Positions 35,697-47,577 are shown, counted from the stretch's first letter. The stretch is 64,000 nt of DNA from Methylophilus methylotrophus DSM 46235 = ATCC 53528 (GCF_000378225.1 NZ_KB905144.1:62001-126000), one strand, 5' to 3'. Notes: generated by a model from the sequence alone, not told the origin. Program-made: numbers and translations.

Positions 35697-37841
35697 TCAA
35701 TCTGAGGTTGTAATAACCTCTGCCTCATTCGTGATGTCCACAACGTCATATTCAATACACTCATCAATCAGCTCAATCAGTTCCCGTACGACAAACTGGC
35801 CTTCGAAACCTGACGTTTTAAGAGCATCCTCGAACATTGTCAGATCCTTAGGACATGACACGATGAACACGTCCAGGCCTTCAATCTGTCCTGCCTCACG
35901 CATACGATTCGCAGATGGTTTCTCAATACCCACTGGATCAGGAATCCAGATTCGGCCGCCACCAGCCCCACAACAGAAAGAGTTATCGCGGTTACGGCCC
36001 ATCTCTACCAGCTCACAACCTAGGAGCTTGATCACGTCACGAGGAGCGTCATAGCCTTTGTTATAGCGGCCCAAATGGCAGGGGTCATGGAAAGTCACTC
36101 GGTAATCGAGTTTTTTCTTCAGCTTGATCTGACCTGACTCGATCAACTGTTTCACCAACGTCGTGTAGTGATTGATTTCAAACGCGCCACCAAAATCGGG
36201 GTACTCATTACGGATAGTGTTGAATGAGTGTGGGTCAGTGGTGACAATCGACTTGAAGTCACAGGACTGCAGCGTGCCGATATTCGAAGTCGCTAGGTGC
36301 TCGTACAACCCCTCCTCACCAACACGGCGTATATCATTCCCTGCATTCATTTCGGCTTCAAACAGTAAGCCAAAGTTAACGCCGGCCTTGTTAAGGAGTT
36401 TTGCAAATGACCGAGTCACTTTTTGGTTACGCGGATCAAATGACGCGTAGTCACCTACAAACCAGAGAATGTCGACGGGCTCAGTTCTGGCATCCTTGAT
36501 TTCAAATGGCAGGCCTTTTGCCCAGGCCGCCCGCTTGCGTTTCGACTCACCAAAGGAGTTACCTGTTTTATGAATGGTTTGAAGTGTCTTCTCGAGGATA
36601 GGCTCCATCTCGCCAGCTTCCACCAGATTACGGCGCATTTGAACAATGATAGGGACATGCTCCACAGCCACCGGACAAATCTCTACACATGCCAGACAGG
36701 TACGGCAAGACCATAGTGTTTCCTGCATGACCTGGCCTGGAGATTTACCATGAATATCCAACTCGGCCTCTGCCGGCAACTCTTTGGCATTCAGCGTCTT
36801 GTTCGCAAACTCACGCAGTGACAGAATGACATCACGTGGTGAGAGCGGGGCCCCAACTGCGTTGGCAGGGCACGCTTCCTGACAACGGCCGCATTTTGTA
36901 CAGGCATCCAGATGTAGCAGGTTTTTCCAGGTTAAATCAGTAATGGTTTTATATCCGGCATTTGCCTGTTCTACCGGAATAATCGGCAATCTTCTGCCCA
37001 CCAACGGACTCTTGAACATAAGAGAAGCGGCTGCAGTAAAAATATGCTTAATTTTGGTATATGGAATGCAAGCAATAAACGTCAGTGACAGCAAACCATG
37101 GAACCACCACAGATAAGGGCGGAATGCGCCTGCGATCTCGGCTGTCATGCCCAAGGCCTCCATCATGTGTGCAAGCAATGCACCCACTGGCGACCAAAAA
37201 CGATGATCCCACACAGAGGGCGTTTCACTGAGCCAGACTAGACGGGTCGCTTCTAGGATAAAACCGGTGATGCCAATCAGAATAAACGACCACAAGAATG
37301 CCCAGTCTTCACGACGATACTGACTGCGGTCATAATCTGGATCACCTACTTGTCTATCCACACGCTTGTAATCAAGCTTAGGTAAGTTCATCCATTTACG
37401 GCGGTACATCATGTAAAGGAGGCCGGCGATCACGCCAAAACCGGCGACATCTAGCACTAGTGAAAACAGCAGATAAAAGTTGCCGTACCAAAATCTCACA
37501 CCAAACAGTGGCTCAAGAATGTCGTACTCTAGTGTAATGGTGGCGGTGCCTATGAAAAGGAGAACAAAACCAAAGAAAATCAGGCCATGCGCACGGCCTG
37601 CCTTTTTGTCACGTCTCACTAATGTACGATGTGAGGCCATGGTCTTAACCATGTCCCAAAAGCGTTTGAAGATTTGATTCCAAGATTCATCTGGTTTACC
37701 GCGGCGATATTTACGCACTTGTACGTAGCAGCCGTGAATAAAAATCGCAATCGCAAGATAACCAAATGCATAAAATAGATAGATTGCCTTCGGGTCAAAG
37801 TCCTGGAAGAGTATTCGAGTGATTTGTGTAGGATCTGTCAT
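35697..37841 (-). CDS. Membrane Fe-S oxidoreductase, likely ETF:quinone (DgcB/HdrD-like)
   Basis: A 714-residue protein. The N-terminal ~270 residues have about six membrane helices resembling nitrate reductase gamma (for example HGLIFFGFVLLFIGTATITL). Two ferredoxin-type clusters follow (CTKCGRCQEACPANAVGAPL and CRTCLACVEICPVAVEHVPI), then two CCG domains (SCDFK region and HDPCHLGRYN with CCGAGGGRIW, C near VSCPKD). This is the DgcB/HdrD-like layout, an alternative to classical ETF-QO. It lies between tmd and etfBA. I chose ATG 37841 with AGGTGA six bases upstream; a GTG nine bases earlier is less likely. No EtfQO-type gene is visible. Confidence 0.83.
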   Translation of the reverse strand: MTDPTQITRILFQDFDPKAIYLFYAFGYLAIAIFIHGCYVQVRKYRRGKPDESWNQIFKRFWDMVKTMASHRTLVRRDKKAGRAHGLIFFGFVLLFIGTATITLEYDILEPLFGVRFWYGNFYLLFSLVLDVAGFGVIAGLLYMMYRRKWMNLPKLDYKRVDRQVGDPDYDRSQYRREDWAFLWSFILIGITGFILEATRLVWLSETPSVWDHRFWSPVGALLAHMMEALGMTAEIAGAFRPYLWWFHGLLSLTFIACIPYTKIKHIFTAAASLMFKSPLVGRRLPIIPVEQANAGYKTITDLTWKNLLHLDACTKCGRCQEACPANAVGAPLSPRDVILSLREFANKTLNAKELPAEAELDIHGKSPGQVMQETLWSCRTCLACVEICPVAVEHVPIIVQMRRNLVEAGEMEPILEKTLQTIHKTGNSFGESKRKRAAWAKGLPFEIKDARTEPVDILWFVGDYASFDPRNQKVTRSFAKLLNKAGVNFGLLFEAEMNAGNDIRRVGEEGLYEHLATSNIGTLQSCDFKSIVTTDPHSFNTIRNEYPDFGGAFEINHYTTLVKQLIESGQIKLKKKLDYRVTFHDPCHLGRYNKGYDAPRDVIKLLGCELVEMGRNRDNSFCCGAGGGRIWIPDPVGIEKPSANRMREAGQIEGLDVFIVSCPKDLTMFEDALKTSGFEGQFVVRELIELIDECIEYDVVDITNEAEVITTSD

Positions 37842-37925
37842 TGTGATCACCTGTTTTTGAATGAATGAGTTCCATTAGCCCAAGGGCAACTTGTCACTTG
37901 TATTTCGGAGTTAATGTGTTGAAGC

Positions 37926-37954
37926 ATGGTCAGCGACACTGTGCCGCTGACCAT
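37926..37954 (-). other. Stem-loop after tmd
   Basis: ATGGTCAGCG (37926-37935) pairs with CGCTGACCAT (37945-37954) around a nine-base loop, between the tmd stop and the Fe-S oxidoreductase. It has no T-run on the minus strand, so it may stabilise tmd mRNA or attenuate read-through rather than terminate. Confidence 0.55.
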
Positions 37955-37968
37955 ACATTCATCAGGCG

Positions 37969-40191
<2,223 letters not shown>

Positions 40192-40248
40192 TCAAACTAT
40201 GTGTCATTTTCATAGTGATACCCTGGAGAGACAATTACACTCATGGCT

Positions 40249-40264
40249 TACTACTTAGGTGTTA
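40249..40264. promoter_or_regulatory. NarL-type palindrome upstream of tmd
   Basis: TACTACTTAGGTGTTA, a 7-2-7 dyad centred on TA, 88 bases upstream of the tmd start. It is close to TACCACTTAGGCTTAC beside permease 1. Confidence 0.6.
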
Positions 40265-40333
40265 TTAAGTTGCGCTTGACTTTCAGATGTGAAGCGCGCC
40301 TGAGAGCACCCCTTGGTTTACAAGAAAGCAGGA

Positions 40334-42025
40334 CTAAAGCTGGTCTGTATACCAGACCACAAGAATGGCAAACATGATGGTGAGGTAAGGCAGGTATTCA
40401 AAAAATTTTGTATACTTTGGCCGACTTATTTGTAGCTGCATATCGCTAATCAACTGTGTAGGGAATACCCCTTTATCTTCAAAATAATGACGGTAAATGA
40501 ATAAAGGCAGAATGAGAGAAGAGAAGAAGAGTCCAGTCCTTAATGTTCCCTCACCCCAGATTTCAGTCCCCATCCCCATGATGGCCAGATTTATGTATCC
40601 AAGCAGAACTCCTGCTCCCAACAAGACATTAGGTGTTTTATAAGGCCGATCCCAGCGAGGCCTGTCCATGCGGTGAATCCACCCGGCGTTCAATGCCAAA
40701 AAATGATAGATGATATAAGCCACGTTTGAAGCTGCCAATACAAACACATAATCAGACATCATGAGCAGAATCAGGTTATAAGACAGATCCGTCCACATGG
40801 CCCTGGTCGGTGAACCGTTTTCATTCACGACAGATAAATACTTGGGCAGCAGGCCGTCCACCGAGGCTTGGTAAAGGGTCCTTGCTGAACCGGACATGGT
40901 GGTCATGATCGCCAGTAGCAAGGTAATGATGAGCATCACAACCATGATGTTGGCAATAATCGCACCGCCCCCCACAATTGAAGCCAACGCACTGGCGACA
41001 CCATTTCCCTTGTAGATGTTGGCAGCAAGCATGCCGTCGTACATGGCGGGCGTGGTGACCTCTCCTGCCTCCCCGATTACGGCAGGAACTACCAGCTCTC
41101 CAAGTCCCAGATGGCTTTGAAAGGCTATCGGAACCAAGGTAAAGACTGCGATGCACAGCAAACCAGAATAGACAATCGCTTTGAAAGTATCGGCCTTGGG
41201 ATCCTTGAATTCTCGGGTGTAACACAAAGCGGTTTCAAATCCGTATGTGGACCATGCTGCCACAAATAATCCACCTGCCATGAGCTTCCATCCTTCCAGA
41301 TTCCAGTCTCCTTGAATCACATTGCCATTCATATCGTATGCAAGTGGTGTCAGCGGAAAAAAGTGTTCGCTAGCCAGGTCTCCCGTGACAAAGGGTACCA
41401 GACCAATCAAAAGCAGTGGAATAAGAGCAATTAATCCAAAAACCTTGGTGGTACTGACAGAACGCAAGATCCCGCCGTGTTGCACAGCAAACACCAGCAA
41501 CAGAAATATCGCTCCCAGGATAAAGGTCGCATTAATCCTGAGGCTGAGACCAGCTTTGATGGCACTTAAATCAAGCAGCGTAATTTGCCAGGTATTAATC
41601 AGGGAATTGGCATCAAACAGGATACTTAATGAATAGCCAGCCGCCAATCCAGAGCCAATAGCCAGTACTGGCGACCATGCAGCCCAGTTACACCATACAT
41701 TTAAGGTGGCAATAAACTTACTGTAGCGTATCCAGGCAACCGCACTATGGATGGATAGCCCCCCCGATTTATGAGGAAACAGGCCCGCAATTTCCGCATA
41801 TGTAAAAGCCTGTATAAAGCCGAAGCTAATGGATATTAACCAAACTAACCAAGCCGGTTTACCAACGGTTGCAGCAACAGCACCAATCGTGAATAACACA
41901 AGCCCGGGCACTCCGCTAGCAATCCAAAAGGCTCCTTTCCACCCAATACCTCTATGCAAACCAGTTTGCGCAAGGAATCCCTGATGCCGAAGATCGCCAG
42001 CATGATCAGAAGTTGGTAAAGTCAC
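40334..42025 (-). CDS. APC-superfamily permease (copy 2)
   Basis: A 563-residue transporter with ~12 membrane segments, paralogous to the first permease along its whole length (for example GFIQAFTYAEIAGLFPHKSG and AAWSTYGFETALCYTREFKD). It is directly upstream of tmd on the same strand, 172 bases away. It differs mainly at the termini and in loops. Position suggests TMA (or another methylated amine) uptake, with copy 1 serving a different amine; this is inference. Confidence 0.83.
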   Translation of the reverse strand: MTLPTSDHAGDLRHQGFLAQTGLHRGIGWKGAFWIASGVPGLVLFTIGAVAATVGKPAWLVWLISISFGFIQAFTYAEIAGLFPHKSGGLSIHSAVAWIRYSKFIATLNVWCNWAAWSPVLAIGSGLAAGYSLSILFDANSLINTWQITLLDLSAIKAGLSLRINATFILGAIFLLLVFAVQHGGILRSVSTTKVFGLIALIPLLLIGLVPFVTGDLASEHFFPLTPLAYDMNGNVIQGDWNLEGWKLMAGGLFVAAWSTYGFETALCYTREFKDPKADTFKAIVYSGLLCIAVFTLVPIAFQSHLGLGELVVPAVIGEAGEVTTPAMYDGMLAANIYKGNGVASALASIVGGGAIIANIMVVMLIITLLLAIMTTMSGSARTLYQASVDGLLPKYLSVVNENGSPTRAMWTDLSYNLILLMMSDYVFVLAASNVAYIIYHFLALNAGWIHRMDRPRWDRPYKTPNVLLGAGVLLGYINLAIMGMGTEIWGEGTLRTGLFFSSLILPLFIYRHYFEDKGVFPTQLISDMQLQISRPKYTKFFEYLPYLTIMFAILVVWYTDQL

Positions 42026-42135
42026 GATTGAGCCAAGTTGCTATGATGTCGAAATCCAGATGTGTAAAGCGTTCTTAATACCGTATCCGGTCTTTTTAAG
42101 TTAATAAGAATACCTGCAGATCATACCGCTTTCCT

Positions 42136-43305
42136 TCAGCTATCCCTAGTCACAAAATCAGTCACGTTTAAACCAAAGCCGGACATACTGGGCATTTTGC
42201 GCGGCTCCGCCATCAACCGCATATTCAAAACTCCCAGATCTCTAAGTATTTGTGCACCAATCCCATAATCTTTGAGCGTATGCTGGTTTTTTGATGGATG
42301 ACCTGCTGATTGAATTGCATTGATAACATCTCCATTTTTCTCTTCGCGCCTTAGCATCACAATCACGCCTTCACCCACCTGGCTGATTTTACGCATCGCA
42401 TCAGGTAAGCTCCAGCTATGTTTCTTGCTACTCGCATCCAATAGATCCACGACCGACAATGGCTCATGCACTCTTACCAAGACACTTCTTTCCGGACTGG
42501 GCTCGCCTTTTACCAAGGCGAGATGCAATTCGTTCGCCAAAGACTCTTGATAAGCAATCAGCTGAAAAGAGCCATACGGCGTCTCTATGATGCGTTCAGC
42601 TACACGTGACACCAGGCACTCTGTTTGGCTTCTGTAGTTAATTAAGTCTGCAATCGTGCCAATCTTCAAGTCAAACTTCGCCGCGAAATCTAAAAGATCT
42701 GGCAAGCGGGCCATTTCGCCATTATCCTTGAGGATTTCACAAATAACGGCAGAAGGCTCCAGGTTTGCCAGCCGTGCAATATCACACCCGGCTTCGGTAT
42801 GTCCTGCACGGACTAACACGCCACCGCTCTCGGCAATTAATGGAAACACATGACCAGGACTGACGATATCCATCGGTCTTGCATCAGCACGCACCGCTGT
42901 TTGAATGGTATGCGCCCTATCTGCTGCTGAAATACCAGTAGAAACACCTGCAGCGGCCTCAATTGAGGCGGTAAAGTTGGTACCCATCTTGGTCCCATTA
43001 CGTGACACCATTGGACTCAGGTTGAGTTGCCGGCCTCGTTCAGGTGATACCGTCAAGCAAATCAGGCCTCGCCCATGCTTAGACATAAAGTTAATCGCAT
43101 CAGCGGTCACATGCTCCGCTGCCATCACCAAATCTCCTTCATTTTCCCTATCTTCATCATCAAGCAAGACAACCATGCGACCTGCCTTGATCTGTTCGAT
43201 AATTTCAGTGATAGGGCTGATGATTGTTTTTGTTTTTTTATAAGTGACAGGGGTCTTGACTGTAGTGGTTGGGTGCAACAAGGCGCTATCGACCGGAATA
43301 TTCAT
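42136..43305 (-). CDS. ribB: 3,4-dihydroxy-2-butanone-4-phosphate synthase with degenerate RibA-like domain (RibBX)
   Basis: A 389-residue protein. The N-terminal ~200 residues (after a ~30-residue leader) are DHBP synthase: VVLLDDEDRENEGDLVMAAE, KHGRGLICLTVS, HTIQTAVRADARPMDIVSPG and HTEAGCDIARLANLEPSAVI. The C-terminal ~180 residues align with GTP cyclohydrolase II but lack its zinc cysteines: where RibA has HSECLTGDxF and RCDCG, this reads VRVHEPLSVVDLLDASSKK. So it is RibB with a non-catalytic RibA-like domain, not a bifunctional RibBA. It supplies the four-carbon riboflavin precursor that RibH uses. It starts 10 bases after folE2 and has AAAGGG upstream. Confidence 0.88.
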   Translation of the reverse strand: MNIPVDSALLHPTTTVKTPVTYKKTKTIISPITEIIEQIKAGRMVVLLDDEDRENEGDLVMAAEHVTADAINFMSKHGRGLICLTVSPERGRQLNLSPMVSRNGTKMGTNFTASIEAAAGVSTGISAADRAHTIQTAVRADARPMDIVSPGHVFPLIAESGGVLVRAGHTEAGCDIARLANLEPSAVICEILKDNGEMARLPDLLDFAAKFDLKIGTIADLINYRSQTECLVSRVAERIIETPYGSFQLIAYQESLANELHLALVKGEPSPERSVLVRVHEPLSVVDLLDASSKKHSWSLPDAMRKISQVGEGVIVMLRREEKNGDVINAIQSAGHPSKNQHTLKDYGIGAQILRDLGVLNMRLMAEPRKMPSMSGFGLNVTDFVTRDS

Positions 43306-43315
43306 GATTTACCCT

Positions 43316-44113
43316 TTATATATCCAGACTAGTGATACAGGCATACGCCGAATGATTGTGAATAGACTCAAAGTTTTCGCATTCCACTATAAAGTCCTTG
43401 ATACGCGCTTCATTGTAAAAGACGGACGCAATATCCCGCACCATATCCTCAACAAATTTAGGGTTATCATAGGCCAGCTCGGTCACGTATTTTTCATCAG
43501 GTCTTTTGAGCAGCCCATATAACTCAGAGGAGGCCTGTAGTTCGACTAAGCGGATAATATCTTCGAGCCATATCAGCGTATTGAAAGATAAAGTAACTGT
43601 TACGTGAGACCTTTGATTATGAGCACCATAGGCAGATATTTTTTTTGAGCAGGGGCACAGGCTTGTGACGGGAATGAGAATCTTCACCTTTACGTCACAC
43701 CCAGATTCTGAAATCTCTCCAATAAAGGTGACCTGATAATCGAGCAGACTCTTTACGCCTGATACTGGTGCGGCCTTGTTTACAAAATAGGGAAACTCCA
43801 TTTCAATGTACCCTGATTTCGCTTCAAGTCTAAGTGCTGTTTCGTGCAGAAGCAGGTAAAAATTTTCCAGCGAAACAACGTGCTCCTGATGATTGAGAAT
43901 TTCAATGAACCTGGACATGTGCGTCCCTTTGAGGTGCTGCGGTAATTGCACATACATGCTCATCGTCGCAATCGTCCCCTGGATAATCCCGGCCTTGTCT
44001 TTGATCTTAATCGGGTGACGAATCGCCTTGATGCCCACTTTATTGATTGCAAGCTGACGAACATCGGCAAGATTTTGAACATCTTCTATTGGGAAGGGGA
44101 CAGGTGAATTCAA
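43316..44113 (-). CDS. folE2: GTP cyclohydrolase FolE2 (type IB/MptA-like)
   Basis: A 265-residue enzyme with the GCYH-IB signature [20 protein letters not shown] (metal-binding Cys) and [20 protein letters not shown] near the N-terminus. It makes 7,8-dihydroneopterin triphosphate for folates, or the cyclic form for methanopterin. In a methylotroph this feeds C1-carrier pterins that take the formaldehyde released here. It is coupled to ribBX, so flavin and pterin supply are linked. A TAC palindrome is 212 bases upstream. Confidence 0.9.
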   Translation of the reverse strand: MNSPVPFPIEDVQNLADVRQLAINKVGIKAIRHPIKIKDKAGIIQGTIATMSMYVQLPQHLKGTHMSRFIEILNHQEHVVSLENFYLLLHETALRLEAKSGYIEMEFPYFVNKAAPVSGVKSLLDYQVTFIGEISESGCDVKVKILIPVTSLCPCSKKISAYGAHNQRSHVTVTLSFNTLIWLEDIIRLVELQASSELYGLLKRPDEKYVTELAYDNPKFVEDMVRDIASVFYNEARIKDFIVECENFESIHNHSAYACITSLDI

Positions 44114-44324
44114 GATAATGCTCTTTTCTCAATAACGTAATTGTCTTTGACCAGGGCTGTTTTACTGTACTACCCATCTTGTAAATCAAAAAAATGGGGC
44201 GGGCCAATGCCTATTAGCCCCCCTAGCGCAAGTTCAGCTCGGAAGTGAGGGGAAATCATGCATTTCTGAACTTGTAATTGAATTTTCAAACTTGCAGTCA
44301 ACCATGACAATTGCCATTAAGGAT

Positions 44325-44340
44325 TACTCCATTAGGATTA
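44325..44340. promoter_or_regulatory. NarL-type palindrome upstream of folE2
   Basis: TACTCCATTAGGATTA, preceded by GGAT, in the gap between the cupin gene and folE2. The orphan site at 28940 has the same GGATTACTCC left arm. Confidence 0.5.
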
Positions 44341-44435
44341 CTTGAAAGCTGATTAATATGCGAACGCAAAAACGAAACATTCCACGTAATGCAATTACGT
44401 GGAATGTGGATTAGGAGGTGAAACGCTAGAAACTA

Positions 44436-44786
44436 TTACAGCGGCGCACGTTGACCGGTGAAGAAACCAATCGCTTTGTCTGGTGTGCTGAAAGTAACAT
44501 TACTGCCGGCTGGGAAATACAATACATCGCCTACGGTTGCAGTGACTTTTTGACCTGTATCATCAGAAATGATAAAAGTACCTGCCACAACAATTTTCAT
44601 TTCCTCATAGTCATATGAGTACTTTAATTCATTACCAGCATGCAGATGGAAGAAACCTGCACAGATGGTTTTATCTTTATCTTGAGACACGAATGTATCG
44701 CCCAAGAAGGCTGGAACATTCGGCACATTCATTGAAGGCTGCTCGTCTTTAATAGCTTGTTTTTTATATTGAAACGGTTTACTCAT
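44436..44786 (-). CDS. Small cupin protein (EutQ-like)
   Basis: A 116-residue single-cupin protein with HLHAGNELKYSYDYEEMKIV and DVLYFPAGSNVTFSTPDKAI, similar to the C-terminal half of EutQ from ethanolamine utilisation. The family is metal-binding and includes an acetate kinase-like EutQ, but here only the cupin is present. It lies upstream of folE2-ribBX in the amine island, with its own TAC palindrome, so it may belong to the amine response. Function uncertain. Confidence 0.78.
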   Translation of the reverse strand: MSKPFQYKKQAIKDEQPSMNVPNVPAFLGDTFVSQDKDKTICAGFFHLHAGNELKYSYDYEEMKIVVAGTFIISDDTGQKVTATVGDVLYFPAGSNVTFSTPDKAIGFFTGQRAPL

Positions 44787-44853
44787 TACAGTTCTCCTTA
44801 GGGTTTACTTGAAAAGTGTTTGTATTAAATCGTTTTCAATATGAACCGACAAT

Positions 44854-44868
44854 TACACCTAAGGGGTA
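44854..44868. promoter_or_regulatory. TAC-centred palindrome upstream of cupin gene
   Basis: TACACCTAAGGGGTA is a 7-1-7 variant of the island dyad, 68 bases upstream of the cupin start. The flanking 44787-45023 holds no gene that I see. Confidence 0.5.
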
Positions 44869-45023
44869 CTCTCAAAGAAGCATAAGTCATCACACTGGCT
44901 GAATTCTTACCTTACTAACAGATAGCCACCTCATACCTTAGGAAAGGCAGAGAAGACTGACATAAAACGAGCCTCAAAGACTGCGTGGTTAGTCAATATG
45001 GTTTTATGGCAAGCACAAAAAAA

Positions 45024-45059
45024 GGCCTCCTGCTGATGAGATTGGTAGCGCAGGAGGCC
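45024..45059 (-). terminator. Terminator of the porin-like gene
   Basis: GGCCTCCTG (45024-45032) pairs with CAGGAGGCC (45051-45059) around an 18-base loop; on the minus strand T-rich sequence follows. Confidence 0.8.
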
Positions 45060-45094
45060 AGGGAAAAAGCCGTATGAACGTAAATTGTTTTGGA

Positions 45095-45934
45095 TTAAAA
45101 AGTATGCTTTATATAACCATAGAATCTGCTTTTATCAAGATCGTCACCTGTCGCATCTACATACCAACCTTTTTTGGTAATAGAGTGAATGTAGCTGATA
45201 CCAGCATTCCACCCTTTTGAACCCGCAAATTCGAAAGCTCGACTAATCCCTACCGACATATCGGTATAATTTGCAACACTATAATTTTCAACCACTTGAT
45301 GTCCGATATGAATATTGTAATTGGTGTCAGTCGTGGGGATTTTGCCGGTGTAATTAATATCAACGTAGTTTGTTCCTTTTGAGTTGCCACTTCCGACTAG
45401 CTTTCCCCGGTAAGTGGTAGTGCCGAGAGAATTGGTGTTGTATCCGAACCAGTTGGTCAATGCCTGGTAATACTTCACATTCAAACCCTTGTAGTCCACT
45501 TTCAAAATCATCTCGACCACATCGGAGTTTTCTCCCGAAAACGTATACCCCTGGGGATAGGTAAAATTGAAGATCTCTCCAGTAACTGCAAGATCTTCTG
45601 TAATTGCTTTTCTATACCCAACATAATAATCCGTTTCATACGTGTTGCCGTAAACAGCATCTCTATGAACAGTGCCATAACCAAATCCGGCATAAAATCC
45701 ACTGTCATGTGAATAATCAATGCTTGCATAAAACTATCCGTGCTTTGCGAATGACAAGCCTCTGAATAGATAATCGCTATAAGCACCCGCAGTCATAGAC
45801 CAATGATGCGGCGAACTCTTTGCCTCACTTTGTGATCCGTTATCGCTCTGAATAGTCTCTTCAGCCAGTGCTACCGAATTTCCTCCCAAAGCTAGAAAGA
45901 AGCCGCAGATGATGATTCCTTTACTCTTTTCCAT
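45095..45934 (-). pseudogene. TorF-family putative porin, interrupted by an amber codon
   Basis: One continuous frame of 279 codons with a TAG at codon 67 (45734-45736). Before it is a signal peptide and the start of the beta-barrel (GAYSDYLFRGLSFAKHG); after it the frame runs on as FYASIDYSHDSGFYAGFGYG, VVEMILKVDYKGLNVKYYQA, NYNIHIGHQVVENYSVANYT and finishes SRFYGYIKHTF, as expected for an outer-membrane porin of the Gcw_chp/TorF family. The rest is intact, so either the inactivation is recent, TAG is read through, or the base is a sequencing error. The gene precedes the AraC regulator divergently. Confidence 0.72.
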
Positions 45935-46444
45935 TTACTCCCTTTCAAATCGCATATCATATTTTTAATAGTTACTTATTACTGAACGAACCCTAAAAGG
46001 TGAGGCTTGTTGCCAAGATTGGTCTTTTTACATCGTTGAATACTTGTTATTTTTCAAAGCGTATTCACTTCATCTTTTATGTGACACCCCAGCTTCTTCT
46101 GTTCATCCTCAGCAAATAAATAGTGCAGTGACGCGGTTCAACAATAGCGAGGTTATTTTTTTTAATATAGAAATAACTGGCATGCAGTTCAGTTTTTGAC
46201 GGCCGCAGTGATAGTGATGCCACTTTTTACTACCAGTCGCCAGTTTTTACCATTCCCACTAAGTCTTAATACCTTGGAAGTATTGTCCAGATATATTTTT
46301 AGAGATAAGTTAACCGTCCTACATACCTCAATACACATCGTCGTCAAGACAAAAATCAAAAAACTGACCACTGATAAAATTAATTAAATCAGAGGCTTAA
46401 AAAATTCACGAATATGACGGATGTTGCAAATTAGGAGCAATAGC
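45935..46444 (+). promoter_or_regulatory. Promoter region of AraC gene with tandem ATGCC-TTTTT sites
   Basis: On the + strand ATGCCACTTTTTACTA (46217-46232) is followed 20 bp later by TCGCCAGTTTTTACCA (46237-46252). They match the motif seen upstream of mauF, the cytochrome c gene and tatA. The tandem spacing of two helical turns fits a two-domain AraC-type protein binding its own promoter. No other gene is visible in this 510-base gap. Confidence 0.6.
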
Positions 46445-47455
46445 ATGGGAAATTGTGACTTTCTTGAACGGACCGACAACATGACAAGGGCAGACTTCCA
46501 CTTAATCAAACGTGAAACCTCCGACGTCATGGAGCAGGCAGAAGCGCTGCCACTCTGGTCCCAAGACTATACTCAACTTGGGAAAGGTGTGTTCTCTGGA
46601 TCCATAAAAAGTATTCATCACAATGGCATTCAGATTTTTAGTGAGCGCATGAACAGAGCCGTCGACCAAATTGCCAGCGCACCTAAAGATTGCTTGGTCA
46701 TAGGGTTGCCTACCAGAGTGGAGGGTGACTCGACCTGGGGACTGCTACCTGTACAGCCTCTTTCGCTAATCACACTTGGGAAAAATGCCGATTTATATTT
46801 CAGAACCTCTGCCAACTCTGAAATAATTGCAGCTGTCATTCCTATCAGCAAAATTCAGGCGTTCACAGATAAAATCGAATGGCCAGAATTTGAAGACGCT
46901 CTCAGAACAATTAAACCTGTAGAAATGATACAAAATGATGTATCGCAGAGTTTATTGAGAACGCTGGCGTATGGACTTCAATCGGTCAACGAACACTCCG
47001 ATCAATCGCTTTTGAGTGAAATCTGGGCAAGTTATGAAGAAGATTTACTTGCCTCGTCAGTACAAGCCTTACTGCAGGCTAGCAAAAATGCGCACCCGTT
47101 TTATGTGGATCATAGAATTCCAAGATATATCGTCAATCAGGTCAGGCACCTCACCATATCAAGAGACGGATTTCCATTAAGCATTGATGAGATATGCGAC
47201 CATTTACGTATCAAGCGAAGGACATTGAATGCAGCATTTGCACGCGCGTTAGGCGTTACGCCACTAACATATATGAGGAATCTAAAACTTCATAAAGTAC
47301 GTATGAACTTAATCACACCCCAGAATGATAAAACCAGCATTTGCGAAACGGCTTCACGATGGGGATTTGTTCATATGAGTCTTTTCTCGAAATACTATAA
47401 AGAGCTATTCGGAGAGTATCCAAATGAAACACTGCACAGAGAGAGAGTCAGATAA
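46445..47455 (+). CDS. AraC-family transcriptional regulator
   Basis: A 336-residue protein. The C-terminal ~100 residues hold an AraC double helix-turn-helix (LSIDEICDHLRIKRRTLNAA, then FARALGVTPLTYMRNLKLHK and ASRWGFVHMSLFSKYYKELF). The N-terminal ~230 residues are the likely effector and dimerisation part and resemble the EutR-like type. Start ATG 46445 has AGGAG at 46433. It lies next to the mau cluster, and tandem ATGCC-TTTTT sites precede it. It is the candidate activator of mau, tat and cytochrome c, in place of the LysR-type MauR of Paracoccus. Confidence 0.85.
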   Translation: MGNCDFLERTDNMTRADFHLIKRETSDVMEQAEALPLWSQDYTQLGKGVFSGSIKSIHHNGIQIFSERMNRAVDQIASAPKDCLVIGLPTRVEGDSTWGLLPVQPLSLITLGKNADLYFRTSANSEIIAAVIPISKIQAFTDKIEWPEFEDALRTIKPVEMIQNDVSQSLLRTLAYGLQSVNEHSDQSLLSEIWASYEEDLLASSVQALLQASKNAHPFYVDHRIPRYIVNQVRHLTISRDGFPLSIDEICDHLRIKRRTLNAAFARALGVTPLTYMRNLKLHKVRMNLITPQNDKTSICETASRWGFVHMSLFSKYYKELFGEYPNETLHRERVR

Positions 47456-47562
47456 TAAATATCATCATTTTAATGTATGCTGTAATTCAGTTTGAGAGTC
47501 AGGTATTCATTTTATCTTTTATAAATTTCAAGATAATCATAAAGTCCCTGAAAGCAAAAAAT

Positions 47563-47577
47563 GGGGCCTAAGGCCCC
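47563..47577 (-). terminator. Terminator after cytochrome c gene
   Basis: GGGGCC-TAA-GGCCCC; on the minus strand it continues ATTTTTT. It is 23 bases after the stop of the cytochrome gene and lies beyond the convergent AraC gene. Confidence 0.85.

Noticed and set aside
45734-45736. Amber codon as pyrrolysine in an amine-use region
   Set aside because: Pyrrolysine is used in methylamine methyltransferases of methanogens and some bacteria. Here the gene is a porin, no methyltransferase or pyl genes are seen, and the pathway is of the dehydrogenase/monooxygenase type.
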